The notes under the pieces were generated by a model that worked only from the letters and a program-made list of their open reading frames with translations, did no database searches and had not been told where the DNA came from. The translations under genes were made by a program, and so were the position numbers. A stretch of 64,000 nt of DNA from Novosphingobium resinovorum (GTDB lineage Bacteria > Pseudomonadota > Alphaproteobacteria > Sphingomonadales > Sphingomonadaceae), in contig NZ_BSFC01000043.1 of NCBI RefSeq assembly GCF_027922145.1, positions 124,001 through 188,000 on the forward strand. Direction: 5' to 3'. This document shows positions 24,773 through 33,624 of this stretch, in pieces. Within the stretch, counting starts at the first letter, position 1. Each line of letters begins with the position of its first letter.

Positions 24773-26445
24773 TGGACGCAGACGTCATCGTCGTCGGCTC
24801 GGGCATTTCGGGCGGCTGGGCCGCGAAGGAACTGACTGAGCGCGGCTTCTCTGTGCTGTTGCTGGAGCGTGGCCGCGACGTCGATCCTACCAGCGACTAC
24901 GTCACCGAGCACCTCGCCCCTTACGAGCTGCCCTATCGCGGCTTCGGCGACCGCCACCGCTATCAGCGCGACTACAAGGTCCAGTCGCGCATGGCGGGAC
25001 TTTCGGACGCTAACGAACACTGGTTCGTCAATGATGCCGAAAACCCCTACGAGACCGCACCCGAGGCGGACTTCGCGTGGATACGCGGCTATCACCTCGG
25101 GGGGCGCTCCATCACCTGGGGGCGCGCTTCCTTTCGGCTGAGCCCGCTCAACTTCTCCGAAGCGGGCAAGGACGGCCACGGCATTCCGTGGCCGATCGGC
25201 TACGATGACCTTGCGCCGTGGTATTCGCACGTAGAGCGCTTCATCGGCGTCAACGGCGATGCGGACGGCATTCCCTCTCTGCCCGACGGCGAGTTCATGC
25301 CCCCGCACGGCATGAACTGCGTGGAGGAGCACGTGAAGGGTGCGGTTGCCGCGAAGTTCGGCGGGCGCCCGATCATCAACGAACGCAGCGCCGTGCTGAC
25401 CCAGCCGATCGGCGACCGCCAGCCGTGCCACTACTGCGGCCCGTGCATCCGGGGCTGCTCCACCGGTTCCTACTTCAGCAGCGAAAGTTCGACGCTTCCG
25501 GCCGCGAAGGCGACCGGGCGGCTCAAGGTGATGACTGACGTGGTGGTGGACTCGCTCATCCACGATCCGGCGACGAACCGCGTCACCGGCGTGCGGATCA
25601 TCGACGCGAAAAGCCGCACGCGCAGCACCGTTTCGGCGCGGGTGGTGTTCCTCAATGCCTCGACGCTGGGGTCGACGCAGATCCTGCTCAATTCCCTCGA
25701 TACGCAGACCGGACGCAGCTTCGCGAACCGTTCCGACGCACTCGGCCGCTACCTGATGGATCACGTCATGGGACCATTCGGTCTGGCGACGATCCCCGGC
25801 TTCACCGACCGGATGCCGATGGGCAACCGGCCGAGCGGCATCTACATCCCGCGCTTCCAGAACCTCGACGGCAGCGACCGGCAGTTCCGGCGCGGCTACG
25901 GCTACCAGGGCAGCGCCTCGCGCCAGATGTGGACGCGGGGAGGAGAGGGCGACGACATCGGCCTGTCGCTCAAGCACCGTCTGCGCCAGCCGGGGCCGTG
26001 GCAGATGTTCATCGGCGGCATGGGCGAATGCATGCCTTATGCCGACAACCGCGCTACGCTCTCCAGCCAGACCGACAACTGGGGCCGTCCGCAGCTGCAC
26101 GTCGAATTCCACTGGCACGAGAACGAACTGGCGATGGCCAGGGACATGGCCGCAGAGGCGAAAGCCATGCTGGAGGCCGCCGGGGCTACCGACATCATGG
26201 TCGGCGATACCCTCGGGCCGGGTGGCCTCGCCATTCACGAGATGGGCACCGCGCGAATGGGCGACGATCCGGCGCAGGCGGTTCTCAACGCGCGCAACCA
26301 GTGCCATGACGCGGCGAACGTGTTCGTGACGGACGGCGCCTGCATGACCGCTTCGGCCGCGCAGAACCCGTCGCTGACCTACATGGCGCTGACAGCGCGC
26401 GCTGCCGCCTTCGCGGCCGACCAGATGAAGCAAGGAGTGCTGTGA
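24772..26445 (+). CDS. GMC-family FAD oxidoreductase (LacA-like glucoside 3-dehydrogenase)
   Basis: A 557-aa flavoprotein. FAD-binding motif VIVVGSGISGGWAAKELTERG at the N-terminus; GGRSITWGR near residue 120; a CHYCGPCIRGCSTGSYF cysteine cluster near 230, common in the gluconate/2-keto-gluconate dehydrogenase branch; C-terminal GMC motif with EMGTARMGDD and a final NPSLTYMALTARAAAFAADQM. It has no signal of its own and would be exported with the Tat-bearing small subunit. The pairing with a LacC-like subunit and a TIM-barrel isomerase-like protein points to oxidation of a glycoside at C3. Simple gluconate or alcohol oxidation is the alternative. Confidence 0.85.
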   Translation: MDADVIVVGSGISGGWAAKELTERGFSVLLLERGRDVDPTSDYVTEHLAPYELPYRGFGDRHRYQRDYKVQSRMAGLSDANEHWFVNDAENPYETAPEADFAWIRGYHLGGRSITWGRASFRLSPLNFSEAGKDGHGIPWPIGYDDLAPWYSHVERFIGVNGDADGIPSLPDGEFMPPHGMNCVEEHVKGAVAAKFGGRPIINERSAVLTQPIGDRQPCHYCGPCIRGCSTGSYFSSESSTLPAAKATGRLKVMTDVVVDSLIHDPATNRVTGVRIIDAKSRTRSTVSARVVFLNASTLGSTQILLNSLDTQTGRSFANRSDALGRYLMDHVMGPFGLATIPGFTDRMPMGNRPSGIYIPRFQNLDGSDRQFRRGYGYQGSASRQMWTRGGEGDDIGLSLKHRLRQPGPWQMFIGGMGECMPYADNRATLSSQTDNWGRPQLHVEFHWHENELAMARDMAAEAKAMLEAAGATDIMVGDTLGPGGLAIHEMGTARMGDDPAQAVLNARNQCHDAANVFVTDGACMTASAAQNPSLTYMALTARAAAFAADQMKQGVL

Positions 26446-27386
26446 TGACCGACTTCGCCCTTTCCCGCCGTGGCCTGCTGGGCGGTACGGCCCTGTTGGC
26501 GACTGGGCTGGCGGCAGGCTCCATGCTGGGCGGCGCCGGCGCCTTTGCCCGCCCGCCGAAGCGGCCGCTGGGCATCCAGCTCTACACCCTGATGACGCTG
26601 CTGGATGCCGACTTCGAGGGCACCGTGGCGAAGGTCGCGAAGATGGGATACCGCGAGGTCGAGACGCTCGGCAGCTTCGGCCGCGACCCGGCTTTCGTCC
26701 GCGAGGTCTTCGATCGCAACGGCCTCGTTTCGCCCTCTCAGCACATCATGCCGCCGGGCTTGTACGAAGTGTTCGACGATGGCGTGGCGGGCCGCATCGA
26801 CCGCGCCACCTTCGAGCGCAAGTTCATCGAGGCGTTCGACTTCGATCAGGTCGAGGGCCTGATCGACGCCTGCGCCAAGCAGGCCCGGCCGCTCGGCCAG
26901 AAGTACATCGTGTGGCAGATCAGCTGGCCCTCGCAGCTGCAGTCGCTGGAGCAGATCAAGCAACTCATCGCCGCGCTGAACCGCGCCGCGCAGGCTGCTC
27001 ACGATCGCGGGTTCCAGCTGGCGTACCACAATCATGATCAGGAATTCAAAAAGGTCGGCTCCGACGTCCCCTACGACCTGATCATCGAAGGCACCGACCC
27101 CGACAAACTGAAGTTCGAACTCGACCTTGCGTGGGCGACCAAGGCGGGCGTCGATCCCGTGGCCTACTTCAAGCGCCATCCCGGCCGGTTCCGGATGGTC
27201 CACATGAAGGACGTCGCCGCCGATGGCAGCGTGCGCGATCCGGGCACGGGTCTGGTGGACTTTCGCCGCATCATTCCGGCTGCGGAGAAGGCGGGGGTCG
27301 AGCACTTCTTCGTGGAATACGACGTGCCCACCGACCCGCTACGCACCGCAGCGGATGCCCAGAAGTACCTCGCGCCGCTGATGTGA
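26445..27386 (+). CDS. Tat-exported sugar phosphate isomerase/epimerase-like TIM barrel
   Basis: A 313-aa protein of the xylose-isomerase-like TIM-barrel superfamily. ATG at 26445 follows AAGGAG and overlaps the GMC stop by one base. The N-terminus LSRRGLLGGTALLATGLAAG is a Tat signal. Metal-binding landmarks: GYREVETLG near residue 65, YHNHDQEF near 195, FELDLAWATKAG near 228, and MVHMKDV near 253. Relatives beside GMC dehydrogenases include 3-keto-glycoside lyases/hydrolases and C-deglycosylating enzymes; periplasmic location fits acting directly on the oxidised sugar. A terminator follows at 27411. Exact reaction unknown. Confidence 0.82.
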   Translation: MTDFALSRRGLLGGTALLATGLAAGSMLGGAGAFARPPKRPLGIQLYTLMTLLDADFEGTVAKVAKMGYREVETLGSFGRDPAFVREVFDRNGLVSPSQHIMPPGLYEVFDDGVAGRIDRATFERKFIEAFDFDQVEGLIDACAKQARPLGQKYIVWQISWPSQLQSLEQIKQLIAALNRAAQAAHDRGFQLAYHNHDQEFKKVGSDVPYDLIIEGTDPDKLKFELDLAWATKAGVDPVAYFKRHPGRFRMVHMKDVAADGSVRDPGTGLVDFRRIIPAAEKAGVEHFFVEYDVPTDPLRTAADAQKYLAPLM

Positions 27387-27410
27387 CCTGCCAGCGGGAT
27401 AATGAAATAA

Positions 27411-27448
27411 GAAAAGGCCCGGTCGCATGAAGCGGCCGGGCCTTTTTT
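27411..27448. terminator. Bidirectional rho-independent terminator
   Basis: AAAGGCCCGG pairs with CCGGGCCTTT around a short loop, with an A-run on the left and TTTTTT on the right. It closes the rightward isomerase operon and the leftward NCS1/SnoaL unit, which converge here. Confidence 0.9.
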
Positions 27449-27456
27449 GATGCCGA

Positions 27457-27834
27457 TCAGCTGGCTTCGGGCCGTCCGATGACCTCGAAGCGGGCGATCT
27501 TGCCGTCGCGGAACCGGGCATGGGCCATGCAGACTTCGGAACCGGACTTGCCTTTGGCGGTGAAGGTGCAGCGATATTGCACGAAGCCCTGTGTCTCGTC
27601 GGCGAGCGTCGCGATCACAGGGGTGACCAGTTCGACCGCATCGCAACGCTCGCGAATTCGGGCGAAGTGGGCGCAGATGGCTTCGGGGCCGGTGCCGCGC
27701 ACGCCGCCGTCGACGATGAACTGGGCATCGTCGGTGTAGTGCGCCGCAAAGGCGTCGGGCGTAAAGGCGTGTTCGCGGAAGGCCCCGTTCCACCAGTCGA
27801 ACATGCGGGTGATGGGGCTGAGGGTATCGGTCAT
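27457..27834 (-). CDS. SnoaL/NTF2-like protein
   Basis: A 125-aa protein of the NTF2-like cone fold: MFDWWNGAFREHAFTPDAFAAHYTDDAQFIVDG at the start and ARFRDGKIARFEVIGRP at the end are typical of SnoaL-like polyketide-cyclase/ketosteroid-isomerase relatives. It starts at ATG 27834, 11 bp after the NCS1 permease stop, so both are one leftward transcript. Such proteins isomerise, hydrate or bind small cyclic compounds; no catalytic residue can be assigned with confidence. Its presence beside the permease suggests action on the imported compound. Confidence 0.8.
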   Translation of the reverse strand: MTDTLSPITRMFDWWNGAFREHAFTPDAFAAHYTDDAQFIVDGGVRGTGPEAICAHFARIRERCDAVELVTPVIATLADETQGFVQYRCTFTAKGKSGSEVCMAHARFRDGKIARFEVIGRPEAS

Positions 27835-27845
27835 GAAAGCTCCGT

Positions 27846-29162
27846 TCAGGTAAGGGCTGCGGCGGGGCGCGAGCCGGTCACCCGGTCGGCCACGAAGAGG
27901 AAGACCATCGCCGCCAGCAGGGCATCGACGGTGGGGGCATGGGTGATCTCGAACAGGCCGAGGCCGACGTTCGCGCGCGGCAGCGCCGCCACGCCGACTG
28001 CTATGCCGAACACCCATGCCATCAGCGGCGCGGCGCGGAACGCCGGGATCGGTGCATTGGCGTCGGTGTAGCGGCTGCGCTTCATCAGGAAGTCGGCGAC
28101 ATAGGCGCCCGACATCGGCGCGATCAGCAGGCCCATGAAAGTCAGCCAGACGATGAAGTGGCCAAGGATGTCGGCCGCGGCGAGGCAGGTGCCCAGCACG
28201 CCCGCGACGACCGCCAGTTGCCAGCGCTCAACCTTCGGGAACAGCGCCGAAAGCGCCAGCGCCGAGGCGTAGAGGTTCTTGTCGTTGCTGGTCCAGGTGG
28301 CGAGGATGATGATCAGCGTGCCCGGCAGCGCGATGCCCGCCGCCAGCATCGTCGCGACGAGATCGGCGTTGCCGTAGAGCGTACCGAGCGCGGCGGCGAG
28401 GATCAGCAGCAGCGGAAAGGCGATGGCGTAGTTGATCGTCATCGCCGTCGCATTGTCCCCCGCGGTCTTCAGGAAGCGGCTCAGGTCGGGGTTGATCGAG
28501 CAGCCGAACACTTCGGCGCCGACGACCACCGAGACGATCATTCCAAGCCCCATCGGCTCTGTGATCGGGCGAGCAGCGAAAAGTCCCGCCATGCCGTGCC
28601 GGTCCAGCCCGATCGCCAGCGGTACCAGCGTCGCCATCAGCAGCAGCGGCACGCTGACCACGGCGACCTTGCCCATCGCCTTGACCCCGATCACCGCCGT
28701 CGAGGCGATCAGCGCGCCGACGAGGACGACGCCGATCCGCTCGTCCAGTTCATAGGCCAGCTGGGTGCGCAGGATCGCCGCGAGGCTCTTGACGAGGATT
28801 TGCGTCTGCAGACCGAACCAGCAGAACGAGGTCAGCACCATCATGCCCACGATCGCCATCGACCCGCGCCGCCCGAAAGTGCGCTGGATGATCATTGCGG
28901 TGGGCAGGCGGGCGACGAGACCGACATAGCCGGTCAGCACGCCCCACAGGCCCAGCAGCGCGCTGCCCAGGATCACGCCGATGGCGACGGTGGTGAAGTT
29001 CGCATGCTGGCCCAGCTGTCCACCGAACGCGAAGAACGGGACGGAGATCGAGACGCCGATCAGCACCATCGTCAGGAACGGCCAGCGGCGCAGTTCCCCC
29101 TCTTGGGGCGGGCGTTCGGGATTGCGTTCGACGATCCCGGCGATCTTGCGCAGCAGCTTCAT
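27846..29162 (-). CDS. NCS1-family permease (purine/cytosine/hydantoin type)
   Basis: A 438-aa inner-membrane transporter with about twelve predicted helices. The start MKLLRKIAGIVERNP at 29162 follows GGAG. NCS1 features: an early GVSISVPFFAFGGQLG helix, ALLGLWGVLTGYVGL, GLQTQILVKSL and a TWTSNDKNLYASALALS segment (CodB-like). NCS1 carriers import cytosine, allantoin, hydantoins, thiamine and similar ring compounds with H+ or Na+. It is divergent from hyuA/hyuB, the shared gap containing a LysR-type box, which fits import of a cyclic ureide or lactam that the hydantoinase then opens. Confidence 0.85.
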   Translation of the reverse strand: MKLLRKIAGIVERNPERPPQEGELRRWPFLTMVLIGVSISVPFFAFGGQLGQHANFTTVAIGVILGSALLGLWGVLTGYVGLVARLPTAMIIQRTFGRRGSMAIVGMMVLTSFCWFGLQTQILVKSLAAILRTQLAYELDERIGVVLVGALIASTAVIGVKAMGKVAVVSVPLLLMATLVPLAIGLDRHGMAGLFAARPITEPMGLGMIVSVVVGAEVFGCSINPDLSRFLKTAGDNATAMTINYAIAFPLLLILAAALGTLYGNADLVATMLAAGIALPGTLIIILATWTSNDKNLYASALALSALFPKVERWQLAVVAGVLGTCLAAADILGHFIVWLTFMGLLIAPMSGAYVADFLMKRSRYTDANAPIPAFRAAPLMAWVFGIAVGVAALPRANVGLGLFEITHAPTVDALLAAMVFLFVADRVTGSRPAAALT

Positions 29163-29271
29163 TATCGAAAATGTCTCCAGTGCCCGCCGCCACGGGGAGG
29201 CGCGGCGGAAGGGCGGGTATGGCTCAATGGTGTCAGACGTATCGGGCAGGGCAAAGGGGAGAGGGCGGGTC

Positions 29272-29286
29272 TTGCGCGTGATGCAA
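29272..29286. promoter_or_regulatory. LysR-type box between NCS1 permease and hyuA
   Basis: TTGC (29272-29275), seven bases, GCAA (29283-29286), then TGACTTCGC: the same core, spacer and TTCGC tail as the stronger copies at 39465, 47487 and 51611. It is placed 78 nt before the hyuA ATG and 109 nt before the permease ATG and could serve both divergent units. Confidence 0.6.
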
Positions 29287-29364
29287 TGACTTCGCGAAGA
29301 CTTGTGCCGTTTGCGCAATATCATCGGCGGCGAGTTCAGGGATTCACATCCGGGAAAGCAGTGC

Positions 29365-31404
29365 ATGAAGAGATTTCGCGTCGCCGTCGATATCGGCGGG
29401 ACATTCGTGGATTCGATCCTGTTCGATTCCGAAACGGGAACGACAAGGCTCGCCAAGGCATCGACCACCCCTGACGAACCGGTGCGCGGCGTTCTGGCCG
29501 CGCTCGACCGCCTCGGCGTGTCACTGAACGACACCGAACTGTTCGTCCACGGCACCACTCTGGGCCTCAACGCGGTAATCGAACGGCGCGGGGTCGAGAC
29601 CGGCATCATCACCAATGCGGGCTTCCGCGACGTGTTCGAGATCGGCCGCGCCGACGTTCCAGCCGCCTCGATGTACGACTACCGTTACCAGCGCGAGGCG
29701 AGCATCGTGAAGCGCCGCCACCGCTTCGGCGTCGGCGGCCGCATTGATGCGCACGGCAACGAGGTGGAACCGCTCGACGAAGCCGCCGTGCTGGACGCTG
29801 CGGGCAAGCTGGTCGAGGCGGGCATCCGTTCGGTCGCGATCTGCTTCCTGCACAGCTACCGCAACCCGGTGCATGAGGCGCGCGCCGCCGAAGTCATCCG
29901 CGAAGCCTATCCGCAGCTGGCGGTCTCCGCTTCCAGCGCGATCACCCGCGAATACCGCGAGTACGAGCGTACCGCGACCGCCGTGGTCGATGCCTACATC
30001 AACCCGATCTTCAACGATTACGTCGGCCGTCTTGAGAACGGGCTTGTCGAGAACGGGTTCTGCGGCAAGCTGCTGATCATGCGTTCGGCAGGCGGGGCGA
30101 TGACCGCGCAGACCGCGCGGCAGGCGCCGATCTACACCGTGCTGTCCGGCCCTGCCGGCGGTCTCATCGGCGCGGGCCAGCTGGCCAAGGCGATCGGCCG
30201 CGACCGGGTGCTGACGCTGGATTACGGCGGCACCTCGCTGGACGCCGCTGTCATCGAGGACGGCGAGCCGCTGGTGATGCACGAGGCGCCGCTGGCCGAC
30301 CTCCCCGCGCTGATCCCGATCTTCGACATCCGCTGCATCGGCGCGGGCGGCGGCTCGATCGCCTGGGTGCAGGAAGGGCTATTGCAAGTCGGCCCGCAGA
30401 GCGCCGGTTCGCAGCCCGGCCCGATCGCCTACGGTCGCGGCGGCAACGAGCCGACCACCACCGACGCGGCGCTGATCCTGGGCTTCCTCGATCCCTCGAC
30501 GTTCCTGGGCGGTACCGTCGACCTCGACGTTCCCGCCGCGAGGCAGGGCATGCAGGACCGCGTTGCCGGGCCGCTCGGCATCGATATCGACCGCGCGGCG
30601 GCGGGCATTTTCGACGTTCTCGTCGCCCGTACCGCCGGTGCCATCCGCGAGATCACTGTCGAGCGCGGCCGCGATCCGCGCGACTTCTCGATGCTCGCCT
30701 TCGGCGGCGCCGGGCCGCTGATCGCTCCGCTGATCGCCCGCGAGGTGATGAACGCCGAACTGATCGTGCCGCAGAACCCGGCCGTGTTCTCGGCCTGGGG
30801 CATGCTGATGTCGGATATCGTCACCGACGTCGCGCTGACCCAGCTGCGCCTGCTCGAACCCGAGGCGCAGGGCCCGGTGGAAGAGGCGTTCGCGACGCTC
30901 ATCGAGGACGCGCGCGCGCAGCTTGAAGGGCAGAGCGGCACCCAGACCGAGCGCCGCTTCCTGCGCCTCGTCGAATGCCGCTATGCCGGGCAGGAACACG
31001 CGCTGGAGATCGAACTGCCCGAGGGTGAGGATCTCGCCTCGCTGCGCGCCCGCTTCGACGACCTCCACCGCGAGCGCTACGGCCACGCCATCGCCGCGCC
31101 GGTTCAGATCGTGACGCTGCGCGTGCGCGCCAGCGCGGTCATGCCCAAGCCCACCCTGCCGATCGTGCCCGAGGCCACCGGCCCGGCGTCGGACGCGCAG
31201 ATCGGCGCGCGCGAGGCGTTCTGCTTCGCCCGCCGCGAGCGCACCCCGTTTGCGGTCTACGATCGCAAGCTGCTGGGCGCGGGCCACACCTTCGACGGCC
31301 CCGCGATCGTCGAGGAAGGCACCACCACCACCGTCATCCATTCCGACCAGACCGTCGCCGTCGATCCGCACGGCCACCTCATCGTTCGCAGGAAGTCCGC
31401 ATGA
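29365..31404 (+). CDS. hyuA: Hydantoinase/oxoprolinase family protein, subunit A
   Basis: A 679-aa ATP-dependent amidohydrolase subunit. Start MKRFRVAVDIGGT at 29365 (GGGAAAG upstream); the VDIGGTFVDS motif is the actin-like ATP-phosphate loop that begins every HyuA. Further landmarks: ELFVHGTTLGLNAVIERRG, MRSAGGAMTAQTA near 245, SGPAGG near 265, DYGGTSLDAAVI near 290, GAGGGSIAW near 330 and TTTDAALILG. It couples ATP hydrolysis to opening of a cyclic imide or lactam (hydantoin, N-methylhydantoin, 5-oxoproline, caprolactam) with HyuB. The stop overlaps the hyuB start (ATGA). Acetone carboxylase is related but its gene set is absent. Confidence 0.92.
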   Translation: MKRFRVAVDIGGTFVDSILFDSETGTTRLAKASTTPDEPVRGVLAALDRLGVSLNDTELFVHGTTLGLNAVIERRGVETGIITNAGFRDVFEIGRADVPAASMYDYRYQREASIVKRRHRFGVGGRIDAHGNEVEPLDEAAVLDAAGKLVEAGIRSVAICFLHSYRNPVHEARAAEVIREAYPQLAVSASSAITREYREYERTATAVVDAYINPIFNDYVGRLENGLVENGFCGKLLIMRSAGGAMTAQTARQAPIYTVLSGPAGGLIGAGQLAKAIGRDRVLTLDYGGTSLDAAVIEDGEPLVMHEAPLADLPALIPIFDIRCIGAGGGSIAWVQEGLLQVGPQSAGSQPGPIAYGRGGNEPTTTDAALILGFLDPSTFLGGTVDLDVPAARQGMQDRVAGPLGIDIDRAAAGIFDVLVARTAGAIREITVERGRDPRDFSMLAFGGAGPLIAPLIAREVMNAELIVPQNPAVFSAWGMLMSDIVTDVALTQLRLLEPEAQGPVEEAFATLIEDARAQLEGQSGTQTERRFLRLVECRYAGQEHALEIELPEGEDLASLRARFDDLHRERYGHAIAAPVQIVTLRVRASAVMPKPTLPIVPEATGPASDAQIGAREAFCFARRERTPFAVYDRKLLGAGHTFDGPAIVEEGTTTTVIHSDQTVAVDPHGHLIVRRKSA

Positions 31405-33122
31405 GCACCGAAACGAAGCTTGATGGCGCGACCGTAGAGGTCATCCGCAGCTACCTCGTCTCCGCCGCCGAGGAGATGCGCCGCACGTTGATCCGCACCG
31501 CGTTCAACCCGGTGATCTACGAGGTGCTGGACTTCGGCATCTCGATCTACGACGCCGATCTGGAACTGATTTCGGACGCGCCGGGCCTCGCATTCTTCCT
31601 GGGCGCCAACGACTACGCAATCCGCAAGGGCGTGGAGTTCGCGGGCGCGGAGACGATGCGCCCCGGCGACATCTTCATCATGAACTACCCGTACTGGAAT
31701 TCGGCGCATGCGCTGGATGCTACGTTGTTCGCGCCGGTCTTCGCCGACGGCGAGGACAGGCCCTTTGCCTATACCTGCATCCGCGCGCACTGGATGGACC
31801 TTGGCGCCAAGGATCCGGGCTACGTGCTCGATTCCACCGACATGCACCAGGAAGGCCTGATCTTCCCCGGCACCCGCATCTACAAGGATGGCGCGCCGGT
31901 GAAGGACATCATCGACATCATCAAGTTCAATTCGCGCATGCCCGGGCCGGTGATGGGCGACCTTGATGCGCAGGTCGCGGCTACCCGCACCGGCGTCGAG
32001 CGCCTGAACGCGATCCTCGGCAAGTTCGGTCGCCCCGCCTTCGATGAGGCGGTAGGCCGCATCAAGGTAGCGAGCGAAGCGCTGGTCCGCCGCGCGCTGG
32101 CCGACCTGCCGCGCGGCACCTGGGAAGCGGGCGATGTGGTCGACGACGACGGCATCAGCGACGATCCGGTGCCGATCCACGTCAAGGTCACCATCGACGA
32201 GGAGGGCCTCACCTGCGACTTCTCCGGCTCCTCCCCGGCGGTGCCGGGCCCGATCAACATCCCGATCGGCCTGACCGAGACGATCTGCAAGTTCGTGCTG
32301 AAATCGCTGACCTCCGCCTCGCAGCGCAACAATGCGGGCTCGTTCCGTGCACTCAAGGTGATCGCGCCCGAAGGCAACCTGTTCCACGCGGTGTACCCCG
32401 CCGCCACCTTCACCCAGTGGCCTGCGCACCTCGCGCTGGAACTGGTCTACAAGGCGCTGGCGCAGGGCATGCCCGAACGCATCGCGGCCTGTTCGGGCGG
32501 CGACACGCTGGGCTTCATGATGATCGGCACCGATCCGGTCACCAAGTCGATGTACGCGGTTTCGAACAACGAGCCGGTGGGCTGGGGCGGCAGCGCCGAG
32601 TTCGACGGCATCAATGCCACCAACCACATCTCGGGCAGCCTCGTGCGTAACACGCCGATCGAGGTCATCGAGATGAAGACCGGCATGATGATGGAGCAGT
32701 TCGAGATCAAGCCCGATTCGGGCGGCGCCGGCAAGCGCCGCGGCGGCATGGGCACCGAGCGCCTGATCCGCTTCACGCAGGACGGCGAGTTCCTGTCGAT
32801 CACCAAGCGTTCGAAGGAAAAGCCGTGGTCGCTGGGCGGCGGCGCGCAGCCCGAGACGAACGAGTTGATCGTGCGCGCGGGCACCGATGCCGAAAAGCGC
32901 GTGGGCACCTACCGCATGCCGGTGGCGATCGGCGATCGCGCCATCGCGCGCGGTGCGGGCGGCGCGGGCTACGGCCTTGCGACCGAGCGCGATCCGGCGG
33001 CGGTGCTGGACGACGTGCTCGACGGCTACGTCTCCGTCGAGGCGGCGCGGGAACTGTACAAGGTGGCGATCGTCGGCAGCGCCGTCGATGTGGCTGCGAC
33101 CGAGGCTCTGCGCGGGGGCTGA
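31401..33122 (+). CDS. hyuB: Hydantoinase/oxoprolinase family protein, subunit B
   Basis: A 573-aa partner of HyuA. Family wording is clear: VEVIRSYLVSAAEEMRRTLIRTAFNPVIYE at the start, DIFIMNYPYWNSAHALDATLFAPVF near residue 95, RAHWMDLGAKDPG near 130, EAGDVVDDDG near 245 and CDFSGSSPAVPGPINIP near 275. The ATG lies in a 4-nt overlap with hyuA, so the subunits are made in equal amounts. A perfect terminator (33143-33177) follows. The set of substrates accepted by A/B pairs cannot be read from sequence; the NCS1 permease nearby favours a cyclic ureide or lactam. Confidence 0.92.
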   Translation: MSTETKLDGATVEVIRSYLVSAAEEMRRTLIRTAFNPVIYEVLDFGISIYDADLELISDAPGLAFFLGANDYAIRKGVEFAGAETMRPGDIFIMNYPYWNSAHALDATLFAPVFADGEDRPFAYTCIRAHWMDLGAKDPGYVLDSTDMHQEGLIFPGTRIYKDGAPVKDIIDIIKFNSRMPGPVMGDLDAQVAATRTGVERLNAILGKFGRPAFDEAVGRIKVASEALVRRALADLPRGTWEAGDVVDDDGISDDPVPIHVKVTIDEEGLTCDFSGSSPAVPGPINIPIGLTETICKFVLKSLTSASQRNNAGSFRALKVIAPEGNLFHAVYPAATFTQWPAHLALELVYKALAQGMPERIAACSGGDTLGFMMIGTDPVTKSMYAVSNNEPVGWGGSAEFDGINATNHISGSLVRNTPIEVIEMKTGMMMEQFEIKPDSGGAGKRRGGMGTERLIRFTQDGEFLSITKRSKEKPWSLGGGAQPETNELIVRAGTDAEKRVGTYRMPVAIGDRAIARGAGGAGYGLATERDPAAVLDDVLDGYVSVEAARELYKVAIVGSAVDVAATEALRGG

Positions 33123-33142
33123 GGGTTCGGACGACGCAAAGC

Positions 33143-33177
33143 AAAGGCCCGCCGGATCGCTCCGGCGGGCCTTTTTT
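33143..33177. terminator. Rho-independent terminator after hyuB
   Basis: AAAGGCCCGCCGG (33143-33155) pairs perfectly with CCGGCGGGCCTTT (33162-33174) over a 6-nt loop, then TTT. A-rich on one side and T-rich on the other, it can end both hyuAB and the convergent cytochrome c transcript. Confidence 0.92.
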
Positions 33178-33193
33178 GTGTTTCGGCAGAGGG

Positions 33194-33577
33194 TTACTTC
33201 GGCAGCGAGGCCAAGTACGCCACCAGCGCGGCGCGCTGCGCCGGATCCTTGACCCCGGCAAAGCCCATGCGATTGCCGGGCACCATGCCGGAGGGCTTCG
33301 CCAGGAAAGCATCGAGCGTCTTGGCATTCCAGGTCACGCCGGCCTTGGCCATCGCCGGCGAGTAGCGGAAACCGGGGATGCTGCCCGCCTTTCGGCCCGA
33401 AACGCCTGCGAGGTTAGGGCCCAGCTTGTTGGCGCCGCCCGTATTGGTCGTATGGCACATCGCGCAGCTGCGTGCGAAGACCTGCGCGCCGGCGGGGGGC
33501 GGGGCGGCGAAGGCGGGGGCGGCGGCAAGCGCACCGGCGGCGGCCAGTGCCGCTGCGGCGATGGGGAAAGTCTTCAC
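33194..33577 (-). CDS. Periplasmic class I c-type cytochrome
   Basis: A 127-aa cytochrome c. I use the GTG at 33575-33577, preceded by GAGGA, because it starts an ordinary signal peptide (VKTFPIAAAALAAAGAL, cleavage near AFAA); the open frame extends further upstream without a signal. Haem site CAMCH with flanking FARSC...TTNTGG near residue 35, LGPNLAGVSGRKAG, and a C-terminal GNRMGFAGVKD Met ligand: a mitochondrial-type cytochrome c. It follows the M14 peptidase in the same direction by 47 bp. It could accept electrons from the periplasmic GMC dehydrogenase encoded 7 kb away, whose cytochrome partner is otherwise missing. Confidence 0.87.
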   Translation of the reverse strand: MKTFPIAAAALAAAGALAAAPAFAAPPPAGAQVFARSCAMCHTTNTGGANKLGPNLAGVSGRKAGSIPGFRYSPAMAKAGVTWNAKTLDAFLAKPSGMVPGNRMGFAGVKDPAQRAALVAYLASLPK

Positions 33578-33624
33578 TGTTGTTTCCTCACGGTTTTTCC
33601 GGGTCATGGTCCGGGGGGAGGCGG

